From Chitinophaga flava (lineage in GTDB: Bacteria > Bacteroidota > Bacteroidia > Chitinophagales > Chitinophagaceae): a DNA stretch of 64,000 bases. The first letter of the stretch is position 1. Each line of letters opens with the position of its first letter. The stretch covers positions 2,294,001-2,358,000 of the forward strand of contig NZ_QFFJ01000002.1 of the NCBI RefSeq assembly GCF_003308995.1. Direction: 5' to 3'. Of this stretch, positions 42,701-49,900 are shown one piece after another. The translations under genes and the position numbers were made by a program. The notes beneath the pieces are model-generated. The model worked only from the letters and a program-made list of their open reading frames with translations, did not search any database and was not told where the DNA came from.

Positions 42701-45414
42701 CACATCTGGTATTGGAAGAATATTCATCTCAATCACCGGCCGGCTATAGTAGCGGAACACCCGCAATCATTCTGTTGTCGGCTAAGAATGAAGATATATT
42801 GCGGCAGCAGGCTGCTAATTTAAAGTCTTACCTGATATCTGGTACGGATGCCAGCCTTGATAGTATCGCCTTTACTTTACAGACAGGTAGGGTAGCTATG
42901 GAAGAACGTCTGGCCATAGTAGCAAAAGATAAAACGGAATTAACCGGTAAGTTGACAGCTTATCTGGCGGGGAACAAAGAACAGGTATTGACCAATAATG
43001 TCAATAAAAATAAAACAGCTGCTATATCAGCTGCGGACAGTGTTGAAAATGCATTGAGGAGTAAAAACGGCGCACTCCTGGCTGAGCTATGGATAAAAGG
43101 GGCTGATATCAACTGGAGCTCTCTTTACAAGGGACAAAATCCCGGTAGGATTAGTTTGCCTGTTTATCCTTTTGCTAAAGAACGATACTGGATTCCGGTG
43201 GAAACAGGTCTGAAAACGGCGGATAACACCAGTAAACTGCATCCGTTACTGCACCTCAATAGCTCCAATCTGAAGCAGCAGCAGTTTACAAGTGTTTATA
43301 CCGGCAAAGAATCTTTCCTGACAGATCATAAAGTAAAGGAAGAAAAAGTACTGCCTGGAGTAGCTTATCTGGAACTGGCCAGAGCTGCAGGGGAACAGGG
43401 TACCGCTGAAAAAATTACGCAACTAAGGGATATAACCTGGTTGCAGCCTATCGGGATAAACGGAAAACCAAAAGAAATACATATTCGTCTTTCTCCATCC
43501 GATGGAGAAATAGACTATGAAGTTTACACACAAAATAATCTGGAACAACAGATCCATAGCAAAGGGAAATTAAATACAAAGGTACAGCAGTCTGTAATCA
43601 GGTATGATTTATCTGCCATCCGGAAGCGGCTTACTGATGTCAAAGAAGGGAAAGAGTGCTACCGGTTATTTAATGAACTGGGATTAAGCTATGGCGCCAC
43701 TTTTCAGGGGATAGCGCAATTATATTTCAGTGAACAGGAGGCCCTGTCCAGGATTACTTTGCCTAAAGAGACAGGTTATGTACTCAGTCCGGGTGTTTTG
43801 GATAGTGCCCTGCAGACTTGTGCAGGAATAAGTTTTACTCAACATGACCCAAAGCTGGCATTACCGTTTAGTGTGAGAGAAGTAAATCTCTATCAGGATT
43901 TGCCATCAGTGATATGGAGTTATGTCAGGAAGAGTAATAACGATAAAGCCAGCAGCAAAGTTACGCTTTATGATATTGACCTGCTGGATGATCAGGGTGG
44001 CGTATTGCTGAGCTTCAAAGACTTTGCAACACTATCGATAGACACGCCTGAACAACAACCGGTTATTCATTCATCACTCCGGAATGTGGTAACGAACGAA
44101 CCAGGGATGTTATTTGCACCTGTCTGGAACCGCATAAAAACAGCTACCTCACTGGCACTGCCAGCGGGCGGAAAACATTTGATAATAACGGGTGATACTG
44201 AAATAGTACTGGCTGAAACGCTGGAGAATCTACTCGTTGCCGGAAACAGGGAAGTGTTAACGGTGAAGACATTGAGAGAAATACCATCGGATATAACTGA
44301 TGTGTATCTGTTGCAAGGTATGTCAGTAACTCCTCCCGGGGCAACGCTAGAGGAAGAGCATGAACAAAGGGAACTGTCAGTGTTTAATACGATTAAAACA
44401 TTGCTGGCTACAGTCTATAGAGACAAATCAATAAATATTACGGTGCTAACCGGCAACACACAAAAGGTATTGGCTACTGATCAGGTAAGTGAGCGTGGTA
44501 GCGGTATCGTAGGTCTCATTGGCTCCTTGGCAAAAGAACAACCTTATTGGCGTATTCGCATGATTGATATGGAAGTGCTGAAAACAACGCGCGCTGATAT
44601 AGAAAAAATACTTGTTTGTCCTTATGATAAAGAAGATCCGGTAATCGGTTATCGGAACGGATATTTTTATCAGAAAGACCTGTATGAACTGGAACTGTCC
44701 GGCTGTCAAAGCAGTAAGCTGAGAACACAAGGAGTATACGTGATACTGGGAGGCGCCGGTGGCATAGGAAGGACTACCACTGAATATCTCGTAAACAATT
44801 ATAAAGCGCAGGTCATTTGGTTGGGAAGAAGTCCACTGGATGATAAAATCAGGATGTCACAGGCCGCCATTGAAAAGCTGGGCGTAAAACCAATATATAT
44901 TCAATGCGATGCGAATAATAAATCGAGCGTTGAAAATGCTTACCGGGAAATAAAAAAACTGAACAAATCGGTACACGGCTTATTTCATTCCGCAATTGTG
45001 TTGAATGATAAAATGATAGTGAATATGAATGAAGATGGGTTTAAGAAATCTTTTGCGCCCAAATCTTTAGCCAGCCATCATTTTGTTGAAACATTTAAAA
45101 AGGAACCATTGGATTTTATCTGTTTTTATTCATCCGTGCAATCACAATGGAACGCCGCGGGGCAGGGGAATTATGCTGCCGGATGTACTTATAAAGACAG
45201 CTATGCACACAGTTTGAAACATACACTGAATACACCGGTGTATATCATTAACTGGGGATATTGGGGAGAGGTAGGTGTCGTTTCTGCTGATGATTACAAA
45301 GCACGCATGGAATCAAATGGTGTTGGAAGTATTTCATCCGTAGAAGGAATGAATATCCTGGAAATGGTATTGGCTAATAAACCGAATCAAGTAATTGCTA
45401 TAAAATTTATTTAA
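28393..45414 (+). CDS. Trans-AT polyketide synthase, protein B (rest of module 4, modules 5-7, KS-DH-KR of module 8)
   Basis: A 5673-aa megasynthase. Order: DH4 (His20)-KR4-ACP (Ser736); KS5 (Cys1000)-KR5-ACP (Ser1898); KS6 (Cys2156)-DH6 (His2629)-KR6-ACP (Ser3346); KS7 (Cys3615)-ACP-ACP (Ser4149, Ser4268); KS8 (Cys4522)-DH8 (His4979)-KR8. Flanking domains follow every KS; no AT is present. The start ATG has AAAGGA 2 bp upstream, an unusually close spacing, and comes 21 bp after the protein A stop, in a different frame. The stop TAA is one base before the ATG of protein C, and the coding sequence of the two would be continuous but for 16 bp there. Oddities: catalytic Ser of KR6 is Ala; ACP6 has GINS instead of G-x-D-S; KR5 has TGSS in place of TGRS. 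Confidence 0.95.
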   Translation: MKEQRFTSIYTGKEPFLADHKVREENVLPGAAYLELARAAGEQVTKEKITQLRDVSWQSPVRVNGTPKKVHTRLYPAGEDTGYEIYTQNEAGITVHCEGKLSTTTQMIPANYDLANIRQQLPYEKEGKACYDLFRIKGLDYGRSFQGITSLYYSETASLSRIMLPGEKGYVLSPGVLDSALQTCAGPGFAKGDQQLALPFCVREVNIYRELPDVIWCYARECRSDKNNTGILLYDIDLLNERGEVLLAFRELMLLPPDGVTSTKQAVTETATCLFANSWQEKKITPVITTATQLILLAGGSADLADKLKGQLALEVMALPENTPVDYFVNVLEVVKEKLTIKAATHIMVVCSHTDYLDYGFVSGLLKSATQENPKVTGKVIAVDSLGIQDLETLAGILEAEQYTVDTEVRYQAGKRSVKTLHGISNAEGIADNIIIKEGGVYLITGGAGGLGQIFAGYISQTANTQLILTGRGALTAAKQAALSAFPNAAYYPCDVSNAAEVTALITTIKTRYTKLDGIIHSAGVIRDSFVLNKTREEATGVLLPKIAGAKNLDEATKGEALDFMVFFSSIAGVLGNVGQADYAAANAWLDNYAHYRHEEQLKGKRQGQTLSINWPLWKVGGMQIDEASEAYLEKEWGMLPLPAAEGIRAFEMLLNSKAGQGIVVYGKAHEIITRFTPALKAESNIPPSFIPDKAETERWKMISVNYTRKLLAKELKISEHKFEGDVPFAKYGIDSILITKLNSCLEGVFGRLPRTLFFEYQTLDELTGYFMEEHPDKLATLSGYSPETTMTGAVTTKSMLLPDKKQQPVEKTKSDAVEISGDVAIIGLSGRYPGARNVNEFWENLKAGKDCITEIPPDRWDINNFYSEEKGKIGNSYSKWGGFIDGVDQFDPLFFNISPREAELMDPQERLFLQTVWETVEDAGYTREMLQGSHSSKTELGGRVGVYVGVMYEEYQLFGVAETLKGNPVSLWSNPGSIANRVSYFFNFHGPSMAVDTMCSSSLTAIHLACESIQNGNCDLAIAGGVNVSIHPGKYLALSENGFVSSKGRCESFGEGGDGYVPGEGVGAILLKSLSQAVADGDRIYGVIKGSAVNHGGRTNGYTVPNPKAQTAVIKEAIRKAGVAATDFSYIEAHGTGTSLGDPIEIAGLTKVFSGDGGRQYCSIGSVKSNIGHCESAAGISGVTKVLLQLKYQQLAPSLHAATLNPNIDFAATPFKVQQVLEEWATTDNQLRLAGISGFGAGGSNAHIVIQEYRTHKTAYTSDMPAIIILSARNLIRLNEQVVNLKHFLETHADANLYDVAYTLQIGREAMEERLALIANDKETLLEKLTSYQAGKMDDVFTGNSKRNKSEFLLEGNAGKAYIESALKDRESGSIAQLWVRGVNIDWTLLYDGHKPEKISLPAYPFARNRYWVPAERMPAAAAPAVATASAAATHLYSTDWQESLPEVAGKQDNAISQLILLAGGSTAVADKLQAMLGQEVVWLPAADEITYFIHTLEKVKARLTTKTGIHISIVCSNEEYVSYGFVSGLLKTATQENPKVTGKIISVESLDIHGLGTLAGILKNEQYTRDAEVRYQEEKRLIKVTQALTSEVNTKTNLPVKEGGVYLITGGTGGLGQIFAGYISETPNTQLVLTGSSPLTAEKQAVLSAFPNAVYYQCNVSKATEVTDLIATIKKGYGRLDGIIHSAGVIRDSFIINKTAEEVMAVLLPKIAGAKNLDEATKEETLDFMVYFSSVAGVFGNTGQADYASANAWLDNYAHFRNAEQAKGNRHGKTRSINWPLWKEGGMQIAAENEEYLERKWGMLPLPTAAGISAFEALLTNSCSQGMVIFGNGDNVAKKLFSQPVRDLVTSTSDIHSKDLQVSVTGKILEIAADLLKLSVTDIATDEKLGDYGFDSILLTRFSNELNNYYDLDLKPTLFYNYSTVEGLTTFLTEEYVDNLAKKHPVISRSEKAAEISADTIAPPPVARPQTMSPQDPIPYHTAGPVAIIGMSGRFPGSPDLTAFWSNLRDNKDLIVEIPAERWDWRKYDGDPQKDRNKTRAKWGGFIADADKFDPLFFNISPKEAELMDPQQRIALEAVYHALEDAGINVKMLSGSNTGVFIGTYFNDYASLIQRGNAIQEAQSATGISHSILTNRISYQFNLHGPSEPVDTACSSSLVAIHRAVEHIRNGDCDIVIAGGVSLDLIPETLLPLSQAGMLSEDGRCKTFDQSANGYVRGEGVGIVILKPLSKAEADGDHIYGVIRGTAENHGGKANTLTSPNPAAQKDLLLKAYRSANIDPRAVSYIETHGTGTPLGDPIETEGLKLAFKELYKAWNIPQPETPHCSIGSVKTNVGHLEAAAGIVGVMKVLLSLQHHTLPGNPHLQIPNAYLKLEGSPFRLQKETEEWLSVNNHPRIAGISSFGFGGSNAHVIIEEYQPPAKITYTGAAPAIIALSARNEHRLKEQAVNLKRYLEINKAVNLYDIAYTLQTGREPMEERLALIAENKEGLEALLKEYLAGITTDSSANTVFTGSVKKDKADFLLKGGAGHAYINYAIANKESASVAQLWVKGVNIDWALLYEHHTPARISLPAYPFARERYWVMEEEVLMLPHSNNKLHPLLHSNESDLHEQKFTSIYTGTETFLADHVVRGEKVFPGVAYLELANAAGKRSTHQPVTTLKDVTWQQPVYVNGTPRKVHISLYPVGEEVGYEVYTQNETTTRVHSEGKLGTKIQPAIGKQDLSAIRERLTRSREGEECYALFREMGINYGTSFQGIEKIYYSETEALSKITLPQETDYVLSPGILDSALQTCIGLSFAKERPNLLLPFSVHEVNIYQELTSVVWGYVRESKQRSSGGKVTYYDIDLLNAEGEVLIRFTELVMLPLDKFSNSNQPEEKAAAFLYTNTWQPAPQRVITKQDAEQLILLAGGASDLADKLKETLELEVAVLPGDTATSCFISALERVKEKLVTKKATHITVVCSNEEYADYGFISGLLKTAAQENPKVTGKIIGVERLNIQELQVLTQILEAEQYTRDTEVCYEDGERKIKTVSAITDVAEGKNNPAVKEGGVYLITGGAGGLGQIFANYISSVPNTQVVLTGRSRLTEEKRTALSVLPNVVYYECDISDKAAVNDLIKTIKSRYQKLDGVIHAAGIIRDSFIINKTPEEAAAVLLPKITGTKNLDEATRDEVLDFMVFFSAVAGVLGNVGQADYAAANAWMDNYAHYRHTEQTKGKRQGKTLSISWPLWREGGMQIDEESEKYLSKQWGMLPLPAGEGIKAFETLLSNVVGQGIVVHGKGSMIRTLFAGKRVEEKAVLLSAIPAEGEQEKLQTASANYIRRLLSKELRLPEDRFELDAPFEQYGINSVLITKLTNRLDEVFDKLPRTLFFEYQTLGELIEYFIKEHGNKLRELTGNAEVAIAPVMADATDNPEPITSHRHRQRFAALQPAATLPTAPEDIAIIGLSGRYPGAKNINEFWENLKAGKDSITEIPANRWDIANFYSEDRGDKSKSYSKWGGFMDDVDLFDPLFFNISPREAIMMDPQERLFLQTVWETIEDAGYTRELLQGTRVDGAELGGRVGVYAGVMYEEYQLFGAEETVKGNPLTLLGNPSGIANRVSYFFNFHGPSMAVDTMCSSSLTAIHMACKDIQAGETDLAIAGGVNVSVHPRKYVMLSQGNFVSGKGRCESFGVGGDGYVPGEGVGAVLLKSLSKAVADGDRIYGVIKGTAVNHGGKTNGYTVPNPKAQTAVIKEAIKKAGVTAADFSYIEAHGTGTSLGDPIEMAGLTKAFASDNKQYCSIGSVKSNIGHCESAAGISGLTKVLLQIKYQQLVPSLHAATLNPHINFAATPFKVQQQLEAWTTPDSRPRLAGISSFGAGGSNAHIIIEEYRTPQKEAYTSILPAIIVLSARDIARLKQQASNLKHYVEVNHTANLYDIAYTLQVGREAMEERLAFQAKDKDELLNKLTDYLAGATAEIFTGNAKTGAADLLTGDMEMSVVHNGADADPASLLHLWVKGMRIDWMLLYPDQHPDRISLPAYPFARQRYWFDNTPFHAKEKMKKNTLTSTTGTQPEMATTPDNFNTPSDKTMQPEKIRLSSIDDAIRLVKPETEYKTKQSLGDIVQPLPVPAVENRETVQTVMKKLEEIVSDTLYLDDDFDENRAFQELGLDSIVGVELIKSINEQFDIKINATKLYDYPTLKTLAGYITTQLSASQEKEDQKVTVMATKDTISLISPEVENTPVQPVAVRPDKHIQEQTVLAQLNEILRNTLYLDDDFDESKAFQELGLDSIVGVELIKSINEQLHIQLNATKLYDYPTLKTLTSYVVTQLPVAAAPIVLPVPDKVPAETTVPSLPLVADTTVINHTPVTEKDTRIAIIGMSGRYPMAPDLATYWDNISKGTDCVREISKDRWNADEYYVKGGETTGSLYAKWLGQLEDVDKFDPLFFNISPSEAELMDPQQRIFLEECWKSLEDAGYSRSQLDGMKCGTYVGIMGNEYAYLVKQSGFSQPSSQLMTGNAGSIFAARMAYFLNLKGPAIAIDTACSSSLVAIHLACQALLSEEIDMAIAGGVTLYLGVEPYQQMCAAGMLSKEGKCKTFDNSADGFVPGEGAGVLILKRLADAVKDGDHINGVILGSGINQDGKTNGITAPSVNAQTDLLTGIYKKYAIDPETITYVEAHGTGTKLGDPIEVEALTTAFGAFTSKTGYCGIGSVKSNIGHTSAAAGVAGIEKVLMQFKYASIAPSIHYMKENEYINLKQSPFYVNTALKQWNVAPNQLRRAAVSSFGFSGTNAHLVLEEYSSQSPAGYSSGTPAIILLSAKNEDILRQQAANLKSYLISGTDASLDSIAFTLQTGRVAMEERLAIVAKDKTELTGKLTAYLAGNKEQVLTNNVNKNKTAAISAADSVENALRSKNGALLAELWIKGADINWSSLYKGQNPGRISLPVYPFAKERYWIPVETGLKTADNTSKLHPLLHLNSSNLKQQQFTSVYTGKESFLTDHKVKEEKVLPGVAYLELARAAGEQGTAEKITQLRDITWLQPIGINGKPKEIHIRLSPSDGEIDYEVYTQNNLEQQIHSKGKLNTKVQQSVIRYDLSAIRKRLTDVKEGKECYRLFNELGLSYGATFQGIAQLYFSEQEALSRITLPKETGYVLSPGVLDSALQTCAGISFTQHDPKLALPFSVREVNLYQDLPSVIWSYVRKSNNDKASSKVTLYDIDLLDDQGGVLLSFKDFATLSIDTPEQQPVIHSSLRNVVTNEPGMLFAPVWNRIKTATSLALPAGGKHLIITGDTEIVLAETLENLLVAGNREVLTVKTLREIPSDITDVYLLQGMSVTPPGATLEEEHEQRELSVFNTIKTLLATVYRDKSINITVLTGNTQKVLATDQVSERGSGIVGLIGSLAKEQPYWRIRMIDMEVLKTTRADIEKILVCPYDKEDPVIGYRNGYFYQKDLYELELSGCQSSKLRTQGVYVILGGAGGIGRTTTEYLVNNYKAQVIWLGRSPLDDKIRMSQAAIEKLGVKPIYIQCDANNKSSVENAYREIKKLNKSVHGLFHSAIVLNDKMIVNMNEDGFKKSFAPKSLASHHFVETFKKEPLDFICFYSSVQSQWNAAGQGNYAAGCTYKDSYAHSLKHTLNTPVYIINWGYWGEVGVVSADDYKARMESNGVGSISSVEGMNILEMVLANKPNQVIAIKFI
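30859..34215 (+). other. PKS module 5: KS-KR-ACP
   Basis: KS5 (Cys1000, DTMCSSSL) and its flanking domain are followed by an Ala/Pro-rich linker (PAAAAPAVATASAAAT) and then KR, with no DH. KR5 has GGTGGLG, IRD (B-type), YFSSVAG and DYASANAW. The cofactor loop reads TGSS where the others have TGR, and QCNV where most have CDV/CDI. ACP Ser1898 lies in YGFDSILL, of a different subclass from ACP1-4. Predicted: beta-hydroxyl. Confidence 0.85.
34351..38565 (+). other. PKS module 6: KS-DH-KR-ACP with two active-site substitutions
   Basis: KS6 (Cys2156, DTACSSSL) belongs to a subclass shared with KS10 and KS11. DH6 has HVVRGEKVFP (His2629), the only one matching the textbook H-x3-G-x4-P. KR6 reads FFSAVAG: the residue 13 before the catalytic Tyr is Ala3180 instead of Ser. 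The ACP motif is YGINSVLI, with Asn before Ser3346. Either the module is impaired or neighbouring residues compensate. Confidence 0.8.
38701..41320 (+). other. PKS module 7: KS with tandem ACPs (candidate beta-branching module)
   Basis: KS7 (Cys3615, DTMCSSSL) plus flanking domain, then a ~90-aa low-complexity linker and two nearly identical ACPs (Ser4149 and Ser4268, both LGLDSIVGVEL), with no reductive domain. The beta-keto group would stay. Tandem ACPs of GLDSI-x-x-VE type are typical sites of HMG-CoA-synthase-type beta-branching, though the marker Trp after VE is Leu here. Confidence 0.75.
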
Positions 45415-46910
45415 GATGAAATTTATTAAACGGAACAGAAAAATTACTGAAATTAATAACATATCCGTCTTAAAGGCAGCAAAGCCGGAAATAGCCGTGT
45501 ATCAAGATAACGGACAAGCTGAGCTGATCTTAAAAGAAATTTGTAGCAAAGGAGTGTTACAGTTATTACTGGATTTGGGTTTGGAAAGCAGGCAGGTAGG
45601 TATACAACGGCCGGAAGACCTCAGGAAAGTATTGGGTATTGAAGATCGGTACGATCGCCTGTTTACTGTGCTGGTCGACTTATTGGAAGAAATGCGTTAT
45701 TTAAAAGTTACGGCAAACGGTATAGTTGTACCCGATGTAGTAAAACAGGAACTGATACATTTCCGGCTAAAGGATGCATTGGAGCAGCTGGCTGCAAAAA
45801 GTAAGGCATACCAGCCGCATATACAGCTGATTAATATCTGTTTATCAGCTTTCACTGAAATACTCACTGGTAGGATACGTGCTACGGATGTAATCTTCCC
45901 CGGAGGTAGTTTAGACAATGTAAGCGGTATCTACAAAGGAAATTATAAGTCTGATTATTTTAATGAACTACTGGCTGGAATTGTAAAAGATAGTGTGGAA
46001 GAAGGATTGAAATATTTGAAACAGGGAGAGAAGATTCGCATATTGGAAGTAGGAGCGGGAACAGGTGGTACCAGTGAATTGATTTTTAGGAAGCTGGCGC
46101 CTTACAAAGAGCATATAACATATGTGTACACAGATATGTCCAGAAGCTTTTTGTTTTATGCGGAAGAGACTTATAAGGGTATTGCCCCGTATCTGGAAAC
46201 AGCCCTGTTCAATATAGAAAAATCACCGGCAGTACAAAATTTTGAAGCGGGTAGTTGTGATATTGTAATTGGCGCCAATGTAGTACATGCAACAAAAGAT
46301 ATAGCAGCTACTTTAACTAATATCAAAGGTGTTTTAAAGAAAGATGGGTTGCTGATCCTGAATGAAATAGCGGGAACGGAAATGTTTACTACGCTTACAT
46401 TTGGTTTGTTGGATGGATGGTGGTTGTATGAAGATGCAGGATTAAGACTGCCCGGAAGCCCTGGTCTGTCGGCTGAAGGCTGGCATGCTGTTTTAACAGA
46501 AACAGGATTTGAGCAGGCCATATCCTATCCGGAGAAAAATGATTTGTCGCAGCAAATTGTAGTTGCTAAGAGCAATGGCAGCATTATAGTGGGAAATGAT
46601 ATGCCGCAGGCATCACCTGAAGTAGTGGTTGTACAGGAACACTCATCTGATAAACCATTATTAAATGATGTGCTGTCGGCTGCTGAGCTGCATTTGAAAA
46701 GTGTATTTTCCCGCATATTGAAACTGGACGTCAGCAGAATAGATACAGAGGCCCGTTTTGAGATGTTGGGTATAGATTCTATCCTGATCGGGACTTTAGC
46801 AAGAGAGCTGTCCGTTGATTTCGGAACGGTACCGGTTACAACCTTTTTTGAATATAGGAATATCAGTGAGCTGGCAGCCTATTTTGCGGCGGAACATGCG
46901 GCATTTTTTA
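41446..46910 (+). other. PKS module 8, split: KS-DH-KR (protein B) / C-methyltransferase-ACP (protein C)
   Basis: KS8 (Cys4522, DTACSSSL) is of its own type. DH8 is HKVKEEKVLP (His4979) with LDSALQT. KR8 is a different KR type (GGAGGIG, FYSSVQSQWNAAGQGNYAAGC), the kind that usually precedes a C-methyltransferase. The methyltransferase at the start of protein C has ILEVGAGTGGTS at ~208-219, and the ACP Ser455 lies in LGIDSILI. Predicted: alpha-methyl alkene. Confidence 0.8.
45403..45427. repeat. 9-bp direct repeat spanning the protein B/C gene break
   Basis: AAATTTATT occurs at 45403-45411 and again at 45419-45427, a period of 16 bp. The TAA stop of protein B and the ATG of protein C lie between the copies. 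Deleting 16 bp joins the two genes in one frame (I-K-F-I-K-R). Confidence 0.85.
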
Positions 46911-49900
46911 CACCGGTTGAGAAAGTAATTATAGCTCCTGATGTTGAGGCCGAAAAGACACAACAGGATTTACCTCTTTATCATACACCTGTTACGCAAC
47001 AGTCGGAAAATAAAAACAACACAACGTGTGTTCCGGATGATGCTATCGCAATTGTAGGATTAAGTGGCAGATACCCGGGCGCTGCCAATATCCGCGAGTT
47101 CTGGGAAAATTTAAAATCGGGGACAGACAGCATTACCGAAATTCCGAAAGACCGCTGGGATATAGACCGTTACTTCGATGAACGAAAAGGAAAAGAAGGA
47201 AAAATCAATACCAGATATGGTGGTTTTATAAATGGGGTAGCCGAATTTGATCCTTTATTTTTTAATATATCTCCAAAAGAAGCAGAACATATAGATCCAC
47301 AGGAAAGACTGTTTCTGCAAACGGTGTGGGAGGCAATAGAAGATGCCGGTTATGCCGCCAGTGATTTATCACAGCGGGCAAAACAGCATGGACCGGTTCG
47401 TACAGGCGTCTACGTAGGCGTTATGTATGGAGAATATCAGCTGTTCGGGCCGGCGCTGTCAACCCCGTTAAATCCGGTGGCAGTAGGCGCCAGTGCAAGC
47501 AGTATCGCTAACAGGATCTCTTATTATTGCGATTTTGATGGTCCAAGTATGGCAGTGGATACCATGTGCTCCTCTTCGTTGACAGCCATACACCTGGCCT
47601 GCAGGGATCTTCAGTCGGGGGAAGCGGATGTAGCGATTGCCGGTGGCGTAAACGTAAGTATTCATCCCAATAAATATTTATTGTTGAGCCATGCCACCTT
47701 TTTATCATCCAGGGGACGATGCGAAAGTTTTGGCAGCGAAGGAGAAGGATTTATTCCCAGCGAAGGAGTAGGCGCTATCGTGTTGAAAAAATTAAGCAAG
47801 GCGGAAGCTGACGGGGATCATATTTATGGTGTTATCAAGGCTACAGCCGTTAACCACGGCGGCAGGGCTAATGGTTATACAGTGCCCAATCCGGTATCTC
47901 AGGCTGCCGTCATCCGTGATGCGATGAATAAAGCAGGTGTAAAAGCTTCGGACTTTAGCTATATCGAGGCACATGGTACTGGTACCAGCCTGGGGGATCC
48001 TGTTGAAATCGCTGGTCTGACAAAGGCTTTTCAATCAGACAGAAAACAATATTGCAGCATCGGCGCTGTAAAATCCAATATCGGGCATTGCGAATCTGCG
48101 GCCGGCATATCCGGTGTGACAAAGGTATTGTTGCAGCTTCAACATCGGCAGTTAGTACCTTCTTTACATTCGGCTGTACTGAATACCAACATCAATTTTG
48201 AAAACACTCCCTTTAAGGTGCAGCAAACGCTGGAAACCTGGATTACTGAAAATAATCAACCCAGGCTTGCAGGTGTCAGTGGTTTTGGAGCAGGGGGGAG
48301 TAATGCGCATATCATTATTGAAGAATACAGACCTGGAATAAAAGCTGCATATAACAGCCAGGACCCAGCCATGATTGTGTTGTCAGCGAAAAATGAAAGC
48401 AGGCTCAAAGAACAGGTAATCAACCTGAAAGGATTCCTGGAAAACAATACAGCTATAAACATCTATGATGTTGCTTACACGCTGCAAGTGGGCAGAGAAG
48501 CTATGGAAGAGCGGTTGGCGCTGATCGTGGATGATAGGGAAACCCTCATTGCACAACTGGACAGTTATCTGACAGGAAAAAATAAGGAGCTATTCACTGG
48601 CAACATCAAAAAAGAAAAGCAGGACTTTTTAATTAATGGGGAAGCAGGGAAATCCTACATTCAAAAAGCAATAGAGGCGAAAGAGCTGGTGGCACTGGCG
48701 CAACTATGGATAAAAGGTACCCGTTTCGATTGGTCTTTATTTTATGGAAAAAATAAACCTGCCAGAATCAGTTTGCCAACATATCCATTTGCCCGTCAGC
48801 GGTATTGGATCCCTGAAGTGGATGCACAACAGGTTGTATTTAATCATGGCAACATATTACATCCTTTATTGCACAGCAATGAATCAGACCTGAGTGAACA
48901 AAAATATGCCAGCCTTTACACCGGGACAGAACCATTTTTTACGAGTTATAAAAAAGGGAAGGAAAAGCTGTTGCCAGGTGTAGCTTTCCTGGAACTGGCC
49001 CGTGAAGCAGGTGAAAGAAGTATCCGTCAAAAAATCACGCAGTTAAAAAATATTGCATGGGAGCATCCTGTTGGTGTAAATGGTACTTCAAAAAAAGTAT
49101 ATACCAGTGTATATCCGTCAGGTAAGGAAATTGGCTACGAAGTGTATACCCAAAATGAAGCGGATATACAGGTGCATTGTCAGGGTATACTGCATGCACA
49201 GGCCTTGACAGCTCCTGCAAAGCATACGTTGTCGGCGATTCGCGACAACCTGCACAATAGCAGAACAGGAGCCGAATGTTATCACCTGTTTGACGGACTT
49301 GGCTTAAACTATAGCAGTGCTTTTCAGGGAATTGAAATGCTGTATTACAGTGATACAACTGCCTTGTCGAAAATAGCCATACCCACAGAAACAGGTTACG
49401 TACTTCATCCGGGTGTGTTGGATAGTGCTCTACAGACCTGCGCTGCGATGAACTTAACGCCGGTAGCACAAAAACAGATATATCCTGTAAGCCTGCGGGA
49501 AATAAATATTTACAGGGAGTTGCCGGCTGCTGTATGGTGTTATGTCAGAAAAAGAAAAGGCGGCGCGGAAGAAGCAGCTATCAGCTATTATGATGTTGAC
49601 CTGATGAATGATGGGGGTGAGGTGTTGCTTACCATGACTGAATTTGCTTTGTCAGGAGTACCTGCTTCTGCTATGGCAACATCTTCTGCTTCACCCGATA
49701 GCCTGGTTTTTCTGACTCCGGGATGGGCGTTGTCCGCAGGTCCGTCTGTATTGACGGCAAAAGCTGCGCGGCAGGTGCTGGTGCTGGCAGGTGACAATGT
49801 CGCATCAAAGGTTGTTTCATTGTCAACAGCCGGTATAACGGTAAAAACATTCAGCGGCAGCTGCCCGATGCAATACAGTTCCTTCTTATATGAAGTGATA

